Part shown: one piece after another, positions 1-11,559 of the stretch | Layout of the letters: each line of letters begins with the position of its first letter | Position numbering within the stretch: position 1 is the stretch's first letter | Source of the DNA: Pirellula sp. | Lineage (GTDB): Bacteria > Planctomycetota > Planctomycetia > Pirellulales > Pirellulaceae | NCBI GenBank assembly: GCA_021300155.1 | Contig: JAJTID010000020.1 | Span: 1 to 64,000, forward strand | Length of the DNA stretch: 64,000 bases | Reading direction: 5' to 3' | Program-made: the position numbers and the translations under genes | Notes under the pieces: generated by a model | Told to the model about the DNA's origin: nothing | Database searches by the model: none | Seen by the model: only the letters and a program-made list of their open reading frames with translations

Positions 1-66
1 GAGAAGATGAGGTTGGCCGAAGTTCAGGGATATCAAACATAGGATAAGAGACGTACGCGAATCGAA

Positions 67-2802
67 TTACTGTTCGCCAGCCTCATCATCATCGTCGTCA
101 TCCTCGAATTTGGAAATGGCCCATTCTGGAAATGGATCGTTCGGTCGCATGGTTGCCCACAAAACTCGGTTGAGCAAATCTTCAGGAGCTTTGTCCATTT
201 GCGAAAAGTCCATTTTCTCAGACGCTTCCGCCAACGATCGCTTGGCCGGATCGAGCAACGCTTGTTTAGGCGGATTCAACTGATCGAGCGGAATGCTGAT
301 GGGCAAAACATCGAACGGTTTGAAATCCGGAATATCCGTAAAGCAATCGAACATAGGTACAGCACTCGCATCGAATTGATTCATCGGAGGCAATCCAAGG
401 ATCTGTTCCATCGTTCGCAAGATACTCGTAGTGTTGTAGCGAGTACTTACCGTAGTCTTTCGTTTAGTGTACGGACTCACACAATACGAAGTCGTACGAT
501 ATCCACTCACGTGGTCCCAACCTGCTTGCGGATCATCTTGAATCGAGAAGATTGCCATCTTTGGCCAAAACTTGGAATGGCTCAACGCATCTACAATTTT
601 TCCGACGGCCAAATCATTGTCAGCCATGCTCGAAGCAGGAGTCGGGAGCCCAGGGGATGCACCGCTAGAATGGTCGTTGGGCAAACAGATGATGACCATG
701 TTAGGAAAGCTACCTTTGGCTTCGTACTCCTTCAACTCCTTGGCGATGAAGTCCGCGCGGTATTGGTCGGGTACCTCCATCGACCAACCAACGTAGTCGG
801 TCGGAGAATAGGGGCGAATGCTTTCGATGGCAGGTTCCGATTCGAGAATAACCTCGTCTGTTTCTTTCCGCCAAGTTCGATAGCAAGCCATGTAGTTTGG
901 TTTGCCTTTTTGATTTGGGTCTCGCCATCGCACTTTCGGCTTCATGAACTCTCCGTAGTTACGAAGTGTTTTTCCGTGCAGAATAGCATTGTCCCAAATG
1001 AAACCAGCCGGCGAGTAAGCTAGCGCGTCCGCTTCATCTTCCCCCATCCCGTCTGGATAGCTTCTTGGGAAGCCAGCGAAGCTCTTCTCCATGTAGGCCG
1101 TACTCATTGCAGTGGTGCTCCATTGATGGCCGTCAGCGCTCAAGATACCGCAACAGTACGTGTTATCGAGCAAGACAAACTGCTCTGCCATCGCATGTTG
1201 GTTTGGAGTAATGTCGCGACCAAAGATGCATAGACCTGGATCACCATTCCCGCCGGGGATATCCCCGAGTACTTGATCGTACGTTCGATTCTCTTTGATG
1301 ATATAGACGACATGTTCGATCAAACTGGGCTCACCAATTCGCTCTGGGATAGCGCGAGCCGGTTGGTTGGGACGAGGTGGCAATGCGGTTTCCTTCATGC
1401 CCGCGTATCGAATGTTTTTCGCAACTCGTTCTGATAGAGATGGCAACAGATCGTCGGCTGGAATTGGAACGATACCGATCGAGCCATGGTACTGGTGGGA
1501 ATTGAAGCCCGCAGATTTCTCTTTCTTGACGGGATCCACAGGAATCCCTTTGATGTTGGCAACACATATCGAATTGCTCTTGGCATCCAAAGCCAATGCA
1601 CCTGGATACCATCCTGTGGGAAGCAAGCCGATTAGCTTGGTGTCTCCTGCATCTTCTGGATCAAAGTCGACGATGCCTATTGCGTTTTGTGTTCCGTGAG
1701 CGACGTAGAGCCGGTTGCCATCTGCGCTAAAGGCGAGCGCATTGGGCGAAGCGCCAAACAGATCGGATGGCGATTGTTTGACGTGAACCGTCTCAATCAC
1801 GGTGTCATTGGCGAGCGAAAGAATCGACAGCGTATCGCTATTGGAGTTCGCGCACACGACATAATCGTGGTCGGGTGAAATCTCTAAATCGCTAGGGCTC
1901 AAGCCGACGCGAACTTCCTTGGTGGCATTCGATTTCAAATCGATGATGCTGACAGTTCCTTCGTTGGCAATATATCGAACATTGTCGACGCGGACTTCGG
2001 TGCCTCGACCTGCGGGTCCCGTGAGGTCGCCAGCCTGCGGTCGCCGTCCGCCCCAGTTGCTAACATATGCCTTGTCACCATGAACCAAGACATCATAAGG
2101 TGCCACGCCGACGTCCCACTTCTGAGTAATATTGCGCTCGGCGACATCCCATTCCAGTAGTTGATTGGAGAGATTGCCGCAGATATAGAGTTTGGTACCA
2201 TCATCGTTGAACGCGAGACCACTTGGGATTTCTTGTTTGCGACGAGGAGCGTTCGCCGGCGGGAGCGGAATGGTATAGGCGGGTTGGACTTCGCGATTCT
2301 CGGAAACGCGAAACACTTTGATCGACCCGTTGACGTCGCTCAGATAGATCCATTTGCCATCACGCGAGAAGACCAAACCGGTGTAGCTAGCGATGGCCTT
2401 TGCATCTGGTTTGAGGATATTCGCGGATGCGATATCCGGGAGCTCCGTTTGCTCGTTGGAGGGGAGATCGACCCGTTGCAAGACATTGCCGGTGTCGGGA
2501 TCGATAACGATCAGTTTGCTCGTTTTGCCGGATGTCACCAGCAATCGATCGGTGGGCGAGATAGCCACCACTTGTGGTCGAAGACCTGGCAAATCGATCT
2601 GCTTTCCGATGGGGGTTAAACGCTGATTGGACGAGGAGAACTTCGCGTCGATGTCCGAAGTTTGTTCTTGAGCTAGCGATGTGGAGCTTGTCCATACGAT
2701 GGCAACCGCGACACCAACAGCGGGAGCCACTCTTTGAAATGTCCAAGTACTTTGTTTAAGAATCCAATTCTCAAATATTCTCGTAAAACCAGTGTGTGGC
2801 AT
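67..2802 (-). CDS. Secreted beta-propeller / phosphoesterase fusion protein
   Basis: This 911-residue protein has a hydrophobic N-terminal stretch ending near SLAQEQ, consistent with Sec export. Residues about 60-470 hold repeated YVTN/WD-like blades (for example DRLLVTSGKTSKLIVIDPDT and GNRLYVAHGTQNAIGIVDFD), so a surface or periplasmic beta-propeller is likely. From about residue 495 a phosphoesterase domain of the acid phosphatase/phospholipase C superfamily begins at VVYIIKENRTYDQVLGD and continues through DGHQWSTTAMS, NDHSSG and QDDPQAGWDHVSG. The substrate cannot be read from the sequence. The tail is a run of acidic residues (EDDDDDDEAGEQ). The gene stands alone, with a long upstream spacer. 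Propeller-plus-phosphoesterase proteins are common in planctomycetes and acidobacteria. I am confident of the domains and not of the function. Confidence 0.85.
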   Translation of the reverse strand: MPHTGFTRIFENWILKQSTWTFQRVAPAVGVAVAIVWTSSTSLAQEQTSDIDAKFSSSNQRLTPIGKQIDLPGLRPQVVAISPTDRLLVTSGKTSKLIVIDPDTGNVLQRVDLPSNEQTELPDIASANILKPDAKAIASYTGLVFSRDGKWIYLSDVNGSIKVFRVSENREVQPAYTIPLPPANAPRRKQEIPSGLAFNDDGTKLYICGNLSNQLLEWDVAERNITQKWDVGVAPYDVLVHGDKAYVSNWGGRRPQAGDLTGPAGRGTEVRVDNVRYIANEGTVSIIDLKSNATKEVRVGLSPSDLEISPDHDYVVCANSNSDTLSILSLANDTVIETVHVKQSPSDLFGASPNALAFSADGNRLYVAHGTQNAIGIVDFDPEDAGDTKLIGLLPTGWYPGALALDAKSNSICVANIKGIPVDPVKKEKSAGFNSHQYHGSIGIVPIPADDLLPSLSERVAKNIRYAGMKETALPPRPNQPARAIPERIGEPSLIEHVVYIIKENRTYDQVLGDIPGGNGDPGLCIFGRDITPNQHAMAEQFVLLDNTYCCGILSADGHQWSTTAMSTAYMEKSFAGFPRSYPDGMGEDEADALAYSPAGFIWDNAILHGKTLRNYGEFMKPKVRWRDPNQKGKPNYMACYRTWRKETDEVILESEPAIESIRPYSPTDYVGWSMEVPDQYRADFIAKELKEYEAKGSFPNMVIICLPNDHSSGASPGLPTPASSMADNDLAVGKIVDALSHSKFWPKMAIFSIQDDPQAGWDHVSGYRTTSYCVSPYTKRKTTVSTRYNTTSILRTMEQILGLPPMNQFDASAVPMFDCFTDIPDFKPFDVLPISIPLDQLNPPKQALLDPAKRSLAEASEKMDFSQMDKAPEDLLNRVLWATMRPNDPFPEWAISKFEDDDDDDEAGEQ

Positions 2803-3256
2803 GTTCTCTCATTTCCTCTGTGATGTCGTTACCAGTTAATTCTTTCATCGATCAACCCGTAATTTAACGTACTGCGGGTGGCGATAGTCACTTTATGGAT
2901 GCATTGCGGAACCTTAACTCACGCGATGTTGTGGGGAGGGTGGGTTGGAAACAAAACGATTTTAGCGAGTCAAAGCGCGTTAGAGTTTAGCTGCTCGAAT
3001 TTGCAAGAACCTGCAAGAGGGTGTGCGGCAAAGTGGACCAAGAATTTCCTTGACTTTGGTTGCTCCATGTCAATAATCTAGGCATGTTGGGAGAATTTAT
3101 GAAGAATTTTTGCGGGTGAAATAGCCGTTAGTCGCGGTTGGAGTGTAGCAGTCACCGGCGAAGTTCTCGGAATGGGAGTCCATTCTATCCCTGAGAGTGC
3201 GGGCAGGACTGGCATGTTCCCGCGATCAATGGAAACTATGGGAGGGCAATTAATTA
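2803..3256. other. Intergenic region between divergent genes
   Basis: This 454-base spacer separates the minus-strand propeller gene from the plus-strand 75-aa gene, so it should hold both promoters. Plus-strand open frames here lack support and are not called. The only sites I could point to are a weak promoter candidate at 3050-3079 and a GGAGGG ribosome-binding site at 3241-3246. Confidence 0.6.
3050..3079 (+). promoter_or_regulatory. Candidate sigma-70-type promoter
   Basis: TTGACT at 3050-3055 is followed after 18 bases by TAATCT at 3074-3079. The site lies about 180 bases upstream of the 75-aa gene at 3257. The -35 match is good and the -10 match is partial. Planctomycete promoters are poorly defined, so this is only a candidate. 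Confidence 0.25.
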
Positions 3257-3484
3257 ATGAGTAATTTGTGCAAGAACGTTTTTGAAGCAATTCTCAAGTA
3301 CGGTCATGACGAAGACTTCGACCCAATCGTCGATAACTACTTTTTGCCAACCGACGCACCTGCGGGTTCGCAAGAGAAGATCGAAGTCCTCCGTCGTCGC
3401 GTCGAACTCGGGCAGCCTTTGTGGCACTCGGATGACCGTGTTGATTACAGCGGACTCACCGGCGCTATTCGCCCACGCGAGTAG
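3257..3484 (+). CDS. Small conserved-looking protein of unknown function (75 aa)
   Basis: This short reading frame starts at ATG with a strong GGAGGG Shine-Dalgarno sequence at 3241-3246, ten bases upstream. A rho-independent terminator follows 42 bases after the stop, so it is probably its own transcription unit. The product is acidic and soluble, with no signal peptide or membrane segment. It contains a run rich in charged residues (GSQEKIEVLRRRVELGQPLWH). I do not recognise a named domain. The RBS, the tight terminator and ordinary codon use support a real gene. A second frame at 3282-3515 covers the same bases and is judged a shadow. Confidence 0.7.
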   Translation: MSNLCKNVFEAILKYGHDEDFDPIVDNYFLPTDAPAGSQEKIEVLRRRVELGQPLWHSDDRVDYSGLTGAIRPRE

Positions 3485-3525
3485 TTTACGCGTAAAGAAG
3501 CGTTCAACTATCTGAAAAACACCGA

Positions 3526-3550
3526 GCCTGGGGAAACCCGGGCTTTTTTT
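3526..3550 (+). terminator. Rho-independent terminator
   Basis: The stem GCCTGGG (3526-3532) pairs with CCCGGGC (3537-3543), with one T-G wobble, across a GAAA tetraloop. Seven T residues follow at 3544-3550. This is an almost ideal intrinsic terminator for the 75-aa gene just upstream. Confidence 0.9.
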
Positions 3551-3728
3551 ATGGACTGACAAGAGACTGCCGACAAAGTCAGAGTCGGCTGGACCAAGCA
3601 CTTCGAGCAAAATCCATCAGCTCGAGACGATGGTCCCAAGCTACAGTTCAGTGAGCCTTTCGCGGTTGACTGGATTCCATTATCGTTCTTGTGTATTGAC
3701 TAATTGCCTCCAAACAAAGATCTAGCTG

Positions 3729-4472
3729 ATGAGCAGTCTTCCCACCGCATCCTTCTCCGGGATTAGCGTTGTCCTTCTCGATATCGAAGGTACGGTTTCC
3801 GACATCCGCTTTGTTTATGACGTGATGTTTCCTTACGCGCAACAAAACATGGCTTCGTTCTTGCAGATGCACTGGAATGAATCAGCCGTTCAAGTGGCAA
3901 TTCAGCAGGTGTGTGCTGATGCCAACCAAGATCCACAAGCATGGCTTGGTAGTTCTATGGATCAAGCTCAGCAAACGCTAATGACACATCTACACCAATT
4001 GATGGCAAGCGATAGCAAGTCCACTGGTCTCAAAGCGATCCAAGGCTTGGTGTGGAAAGATGGCTTCGAATCCGGCGCGATGCGCGCCGAACTATTCGAT
4101 GACGTATTGCCTGCTCTGGAGAAGTGGAAAGCATCCGGAAAGATGATCTCCATTTATTCGTCAGGTAGCATTCTGGCACAACAACTCTTTTTTGGTCACA
4201 CTATCCATGGCGATGTAACTCCACTGCTAAGCCATTACTTTGATACTACTACTGGCCCCAAACGCGAGTCGAGCAGTTACGCCTCGATCGCGCAAGCGAT
4301 GAAGATACCATCCTCTGCCATTCTGTTTGTCTCCGATATCGCGGAAGAACTGATGGCGGCAATGGATGCTGGGTTTCAAGTTGTGGCGAGTGTCCGCCCC
4401 AACAACAAACCACTCTTGGAGACTTACTCAGGTCCGGTCGCATCATCCTTTGCGGACATTGCGATTGATTAG
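3729..4472 (+). CDS. mtnC: Acireductone synthase (enolase-phosphatase E1)
   Basis: MtnC is a HAD-superfamily enzyme of the methionine salvage pathway. It enolises and dephosphorylates 2,3-diketo-5-methylthiopentyl-1-phosphate to acireductone in the cytoplasm. The sequence shows HAD motif I as DIEGTVSDI (Asp18, Glu20), motif II as YSSGS near residue 140, the lysine-bearing TTTGPKRESSSY, and motif III as FVSDIAEEL. The length of 247 residues is normal for the family. No other methionine-salvage gene is visible nearby, so the rest of the pathway must be encoded elsewhere. The start ATG is the first in frame. It is preceded by a short intergenic spacer without an obvious strong RBS. Confidence 0.93.
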   Translation: MSSLPTASFSGISVVLLDIEGTVSDIRFVYDVMFPYAQQNMASFLQMHWNESAVQVAIQQVCADANQDPQAWLGSSMDQAQQTLMTHLHQLMASDSKSTGLKAIQGLVWKDGFESGAMRAELFDDVLPALEKWKASGKMISIYSSGSILAQQLFFGHTIHGDVTPLLSHYFDTTTGPKRESSSYASIAQAMKIPSSAILFVSDIAEELMAAMDAGFQVVASVRPNNKPLLETYSGPVASSFADIAID

Positions 4473-4581
4473 ACACTGAGTCAACACTTCTCGAAATGTA
4501 GTCAACTGATCGGTGCGTCAGCCCCGTTATGCTTTCCAGACGGAACAGGTGCCCCGTCCTGTGCCATTATTTTTCGCTCGA

Positions 4582-7798
<3,217 letters not shown>

Positions 7799-7829
7799 CT
7801 AGCCGCCAAAAGTCGTCTCAGATCGTGTC

Positions 7830-8102
7830 CTACGTCGTGCTCTCCGCGTCGCAATCGTACTCTTCGTAGAACAAAGCAACTTCTCCAACGAATAGTCCAT
7901 CGCTATCGCTGCTGAACGATGGATTCGCCCAGTCATCCCCGAATTGTTCCCGCATTTCCAGGTCATGCACAGCTGCGTAGTCTTCGGCCAGGAATGCCGT
8001 AAAGGCGTCCGTGTAGGGGTGCCAATGCTTGTTCCCTTTTTCCTTTTGTTCTTTGCGATTCTTTCGCATCGCCGAAGGTTTTCGTTTTCGCTTTTTGCTC
8101 AT
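7830..8102 (-). CDS. Small hypothetical protein with Lys/Arg-rich N-terminus (90 aa)
   Basis: An open frame runs from 8210, but the ATG at 8102 gives a more natural protein that begins with the basic run MSKKRKRKPSAMRKNRK. Residues 20-90 are acidic and aromatic (HPYTDAFTAFLAEDYAAVHD) and end in a strongly acidic stretch. The bipolar charge suggests a small nucleic-acid- or ribosome-associated protein, but that is inference only. It lies upstream of guaB in the same direction, about 120 bases away. No named domain was recognised. Confidence 0.55.
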   Translation of the reverse strand: MSKKRKRKPSAMRKNRKEQKEKGNKHWHPYTDAFTAFLAEDYAAVHDLEMREQFGDDWANPSFSSDSDGLFVGEVALFYEEYDCDAESTT

Positions 8103-8210
8103 CTGCTTTTCTAATTTCGGGATCGCGATGAAGTATTCGAAGATCGACGTGGCATCGGCGTTTGATTCACGCTGCTTATGACTGCTATTGAAGCATCGAA
8201 TTCTATTCAC

Positions 8211-8701
8211 GAATTCTAACGAATAATCATGGTAGCGTTCTTCGCCCTACAAACAGATGGCCGCCAGTGGCGAAGACTTGCGATGGTTTGCTGCGGCTCC
8301 TGCAACGCTATGTGCGAGTGCAACAATCCCATGGAATCTGGCTCAATACACCATGTTTTGGATTTCTGCATCCACTCTTCCATCCTCGACTACGTGGTTG
8401 CTGGGAGAAGACAACTACTACGAATTCTCAAGCGACCATCCTCGGATCGTCAACTTTGCATAAGAGGACGGGTCTGTCAGAACTGTAAGCACAATGATTG
8501 ATGGTCCAACCTGTTTAAGCACGAACGGATGGCCGATGGAAACGTCGTCGGTGAATACTAGTCCACGTTCAGTTTCCACGATTCATAGAACGAGGTTCAT
8601 CTATCCAGATGAACCTCGTTTCGCTTTCGATATGCAGAGGAAATCCGCTGAGAGAAATCAATGACAGAATTCGACGCGTAGAGAATATTTGGCGATGCCG
8701 T
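8211..8701. other. Intergenic region without a supported gene
   Basis: Several overlapping plus-strand frames of 68-90 codons occur at 8229-8501 in all three frames, which is typical of non-coding sequence. None shows a recognisable protein pattern or good RBS. The only clear element is the perfect inverted repeat at 8589-8620. Confidence 0.55.
8589..8620 (-). terminator. Long perfect hairpin, probable terminator
   Basis: AACGAGGTTCATC (8589-8601) pairs perfectly with its complement at 8608-8620 around the 6-base loop TATCCA. It lies 82 bases beyond the stop of the minus-strand lipoprotein gene at 8702. The 13-bp stem is strong, but there is no T-run on the minus strand. It may be a factor-assisted terminator or an mRNA 3' end stabiliser. 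Confidence 0.5.
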
Positions 8702-9160
8702 TTACTTTGACGCTGGATCACACTTGATTTCGAAGTTGTTCTTCTCGCCAGCTTTCACTTCGAACGAAAGAGGAGTTGCTCCCTCATCGTAGTATTTGGA
8801 GTGAATTCGAGGCTTTTTTCCTTTTGAATTATCGATCCATTCTCCACCTTCACCCAATTTGTTGTCCTTGAGTGGCCAAGTGTCTCGGAGAAGCACTTTG
8901 TGTTTTCCAACAATAGCGCCGTCTTTGGAGTCTTCTGCATCTAGCTTGAGCGTAAACTTACCAGACTCGTCTGTTTTCCCCCAAGACCGTGGACCGCCTT
9001 CGGACCAGAACTCGACATGAATCAGTTCCAATGGCTTTCCATCATTGAGCGTAATCGTTCCGGAGACTTCGGCAACTTTCGGACCGGAATCACAACCCAT
9101 CGAACCTAGCAACAAAACAACAGTACACCATAAAAAAGGTGATCGTAGACTTTCTCGCAT
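8702..9160 (-). CDS. Small lipoprotein with transthyretin/carboxypeptidase-regulatory-like fold
   Basis: The protein has 152 residues. The N-terminus has a hydrophobic stretch and a lipobox-like LGSMGC with Cys23 as the expected lipidation site. The body (VSGTITLNDGKPLELIHVEF, then GKTDESGKFTLKLDAEDSKDG and VGKHKVLLRD) fits the small beta-sandwich lipoproteins of planctomycetes that carry a carboxypeptidase-regulatory-like or transthyretin-like pattern. These commonly sit just downstream of a DUF1559 gene, as here, where the DUF1559 gene lies 116 bases upstream. Its role is unknown. The family call is by pattern and the partner relationship is inferred from position. Confidence 0.8.
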   Translation of the reverse strand: MRESLRSPFLWCTVVLLLGSMGCDSGPKVAEVSGTITLNDGKPLELIHVEFWSEGGPRSWGKTDESGKFTLKLDAEDSKDGAIVGKHKVLLRDTWPLKDNKLGEGGEWIDNSKGKKPRIHSKYYDEGATPLSFEVKAGEKNNFEIKCDPASK

Positions 9161-9203
9161 ATCTGAGCTTTCGTTTCCTCGTGATTAAATGACTTTACAA
9201 AAA

Positions 9204-9234
9204 CAACGGCAGAGAACAATGCTCTCTGCCGTTG
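9204..9234 (-). terminator. Intrinsic terminator after the DUF1559 gene
   Basis: A perfect 12-bp stem pairs 9204-9215 with 9223-9234 around a 7-base loop. On the minus strand it is followed by TTTTTG. It sits 42 bases past the DUF1559 stop and before the lipoprotein start, so it probably attenuates transcription into the lipoprotein gene. Confidence 0.8.
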
Positions 9235-9275
9235 ATACGATAGGGTAGCTTCTAAACCTGAAGTAGATTTGAAGA

Positions 9276-10376
9276 TCAATCTGGCATTTCGAACACTTCC
9301 CCACCAGCTCGCGAGCCCAAGGCGTTGAAGGTTATTGGGGAAATGCTTTGGCTCAAAAATCTTACAGAACCATCGGTGAGGGTCACATTGCAACCACCTG
9401 TATGCATGCTACCGAACGCATTGATTCGATCTTCGTATCGAATTTGATCACGGTACTGTATGCAGTCTCTAATTCTGAAGTTGATTGGTACGCCGGTACC
9501 CAAAAACGCGTTACCTTCGGCACCGAACCAAATCCAACCCCAATTACCAATCATTGTCGTCGACCAGCCCGTTTCTGGACCGCAACGATCAAAAACTGGA
9601 TCAAAGTTCGCGCGTTCTCCCATCAGGATCGTATTGCTAGTCCCATCCGTTGCATCGGATATTTTGTAAGCAACATTTCGATTGAACATGCCATCTGCGC
9701 GGCCGCTTCGCGCTGATCCAGCCGTTCCTGCTGGTCGTGGGTTATCGTTGCCAGGACCAAACGGATTCCAGAGACTTGGTAAAGTCGCATTAAATCCTGG
9801 GAATCCGCGTCTTCCTGCTGAAGCCAAATAGTCGCCACGCGCGTGTCGCCCATTGGAAGCCGTCGAGTGACTTTCGTTCCAAAGGCTGCCTGGGTTTGAA
9901 GGGCAAACCAACGCAGGGAACGTTTGCCGAACGAACCAGTTCCCTTCCCACTGATTACCGAACGTTCCATTTGGCAGCCTGTTTCTTTCGTTATTTCCAA
10001 AATTCAATTGGTCAAACCAATCGTAGAGGGCTTGCTGCTCGATGAAGGGAAGCAACTGGAGGGTGAGTGCATGTCGTCGGTTGGACGGATGCCCTGCAAC
10101 ATTGTTCACAGAATCATTGCATAAACCGACACAGTCCGGGTGGCCCCAACCCGTACCATCCTTACGAAGCATCCCGAATGGAAATCTCTTGAAAGCGCTC
10201 TCATGATTATGGTTCGCCAATCCCCATTGCTTCAGATTGTTCGAGCATTGCATCCGTCGTGCTGCTTCGCGAGCTGCTTGTACAGCCGGCAACAACAGTC
10301 CCACCAAAATCCCAATGATTGCGATAACGACCAAAAGTTCTACCAACGTAAAACCGCGCCGCCTACGTACTTTCAT
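9276..10376 (-). CDS. DUF1559 (H-X9-DG) pseudopilin-like protein
   Basis: This is a classic planctomycete DUF1559 protein of 366 residues. The chosen ATG at 10376 begins [20 protein letters not shown], a type IV prepilin cleavage and methylation site with Gly before Phe and Glu at +5. The Ala/Arg-rich [21 protein letters not shown] follows. The C-terminal hallmark H-X9-DG is present as [13 protein letters not shown]. Such proteins are probably assembled or anchored through the pseudopilin N-terminus in the cell envelope. Their function is not established. Divergent from the AraC-type regulator at 10498, it may be regulated by it, but this is only inference from arrangement. Confidence 0.93.
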   Translation of the reverse strand: MKVRRRRGFTLVELLVVIAIIGILVGLLLPAVQAAREAARRMQCSNNLKQWGLANHNHESAFKRFPFGMLRKDGTGWGHPDCVGLCNDSVNNVAGHPSNRRHALTLQLLPFIEQQALYDWFDQLNFGNNERNRLPNGTFGNQWEGNWFVRQTFPALVCPSNPGSLWNESHSTASNGRHARGDYLASAGRRGFPGFNATLPSLWNPFGPGNDNPRPAGTAGSARSGRADGMFNRNVAYKISDATDGTSNTILMGERANFDPVFDRCGPETGWSTTMIGNWGWIWFGAEGNAFLGTGVPINFRIRDCIQYRDQIRYEDRINAFGSMHTGGCNVTLTDGSVRFLSQSISPITFNALGSRAGGEVFEMPD

Positions 10377-10497
10377 GTTAACCTCATAATAAAGTCCTTG
10401 AATCAAACCATACTCCGACGTTTAATATTGACTGAATTGTTTGATCGCGTCTTTCGATTTTGTACCTTAGACTATTTCATACATATTTAGGTGGTCG

Positions 10498-11433
10498 ATG
10501 GATTCTCTTTTCAAACGTGGCCCTGACGAAATCTGCTCGACGGGAAAGCAATTGCATCTGCCGCTGCTGCAGCGATGTGCATTAATTCGATCGCAAAAGG
10601 CGTCGAGAATTACCTGGCACTCCCACGAATGCTTTGAGATCCTCATGGTCCTCGAGGGATCAACCGAATACGAGTTCGAAGATGGACGGACCGAGTCACT
10701 GGCTGGAGGGCAGTTTCTCTCCATCGCTCCAGGCGTGCAGCATCGTGGGAAACACAATGTCCGAAGTCCGGCCCGCTTGTTGGGCATCCTCTTTGATCCA
10801 TCCGTAAAGAACGCAGTCCGGAACACTCCCTTCACGAACAAGGACCTGGAGTGGCTTACGCAACAAATCCGAATGGGGGCCGGTTACACACATCGTATCA
10901 ATGCGGACATCCGTGGGTACATCAAGGCCCTTTCCCCTTCTCTAGAGAACATCCGAACCGCCAATGCAGCCACGCTCGTGTCGTTTCGACTGGCCATCTG
11001 CGCTATTCTCCTCGAAGCGGCCAGGCAGTTTTCTTCGTCGGGAGTTCTAGAACCGACACAAGTTGTTCAGACCGCGATGGACTACATGAAACAGAACTTG
11101 CGGTTTGATGACTCCATCGAGTCTGTTGCAAAAGCTGCGAATTGTAGCCGCGCCAGGCTCTTCTCGCTGTTCAAAGAATCGACGGGCATGACTCCCAATG
11201 ACTATTGGCTACGCCTACGTGTGGATCACGCATGTTTGCTACTCAGAACCACCAACCACACAGTAACCACTATTGCCATGCAAAGCGGCTTCTCAACAAG
11301 CCAGTACTTTAGCTCTGTCTTCAAGAAGTATTCCGGCACGAGCCCTCGTGACTATCGACAGTCTTGTATTGCAGTGCTCTCCGACAAAGCCACCCGCCCT
11401 CCGGCAAGGCCGGCTAGAAGCCGGAGAGGCTGA
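10498..11433 (+). CDS. AraC-family transcriptional regulator
   Basis: The 311-residue protein has an N-terminal cupin-type sensor domain at about residues 20-120 (ITWHSHECFEILMVLEGSTEYEF and SIAPGVQHRGK, with the His residues usual for AraC cupins). The C-terminal AraC helix-turn-helix pair at about residues 190-290 includes SVAKAANCSRARLFSLFKES and the family signature FSTSQYFSSVFKKYSGTSPRDYR. It probably senses a small ligand and controls a nearby gene. The divergent DUF1559 gene shares its 120-base upstream region. The last 14 residues (PPARPARSRRG) are encoded by a GC-rich inverted repeat (11399-11405 with 11420-11426) and look like an extension of the normal C-terminus. Confidence 0.92.
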   Translation: MDSLFKRGPDEICSTGKQLHLPLLQRCALIRSQKASRITWHSHECFEILMVLEGSTEYEFEDGRTESLAGGQFLSIAPGVQHRGKHNVRSPARLLGILFDPSVKNAVRNTPFTNKDLEWLTQQIRMGAGYTHRINADIRGYIKALSPSLENIRTANAATLVSFRLAICAILLEAARQFSSSGVLEPTQVVQTAMDYMKQNLRFDDSIESVAKAANCSRARLFSLFKESTGMTPNDYWLRLRVDHACLLLRTTNHTVTTIAMQSGFSTSQYFSSVFKKYSGTSPRDYRQSCIAVLSDKATRPPARPARSRRG

Positions 11434-11559
11434 ACTGATTTGTGCTCCTGAAAAGCTAGATGCCTTCTATCCTTTCCACGTCTTCCCCATGCCTCGCTCA
11501 ACCAGCAAGAGGCTGAGTTTTTGACAAGCTGGAAGCTTATCCCACTTGCGATCAGGACT

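Noticed and set aside
199-1023. Plus-strand 274-codon open frame
   Set aside because: It is antisense to the beta-propeller/phosphoesterase gene, rich in Arg/Ile/His without any domain, and typical of a shadow frame.
8229-8501. Three overlapping plus-strand frames in the gap before the lipoprotein gene
   Set aside because: All three frames are open at once, none has a recognisable pattern, and codon use looks random.
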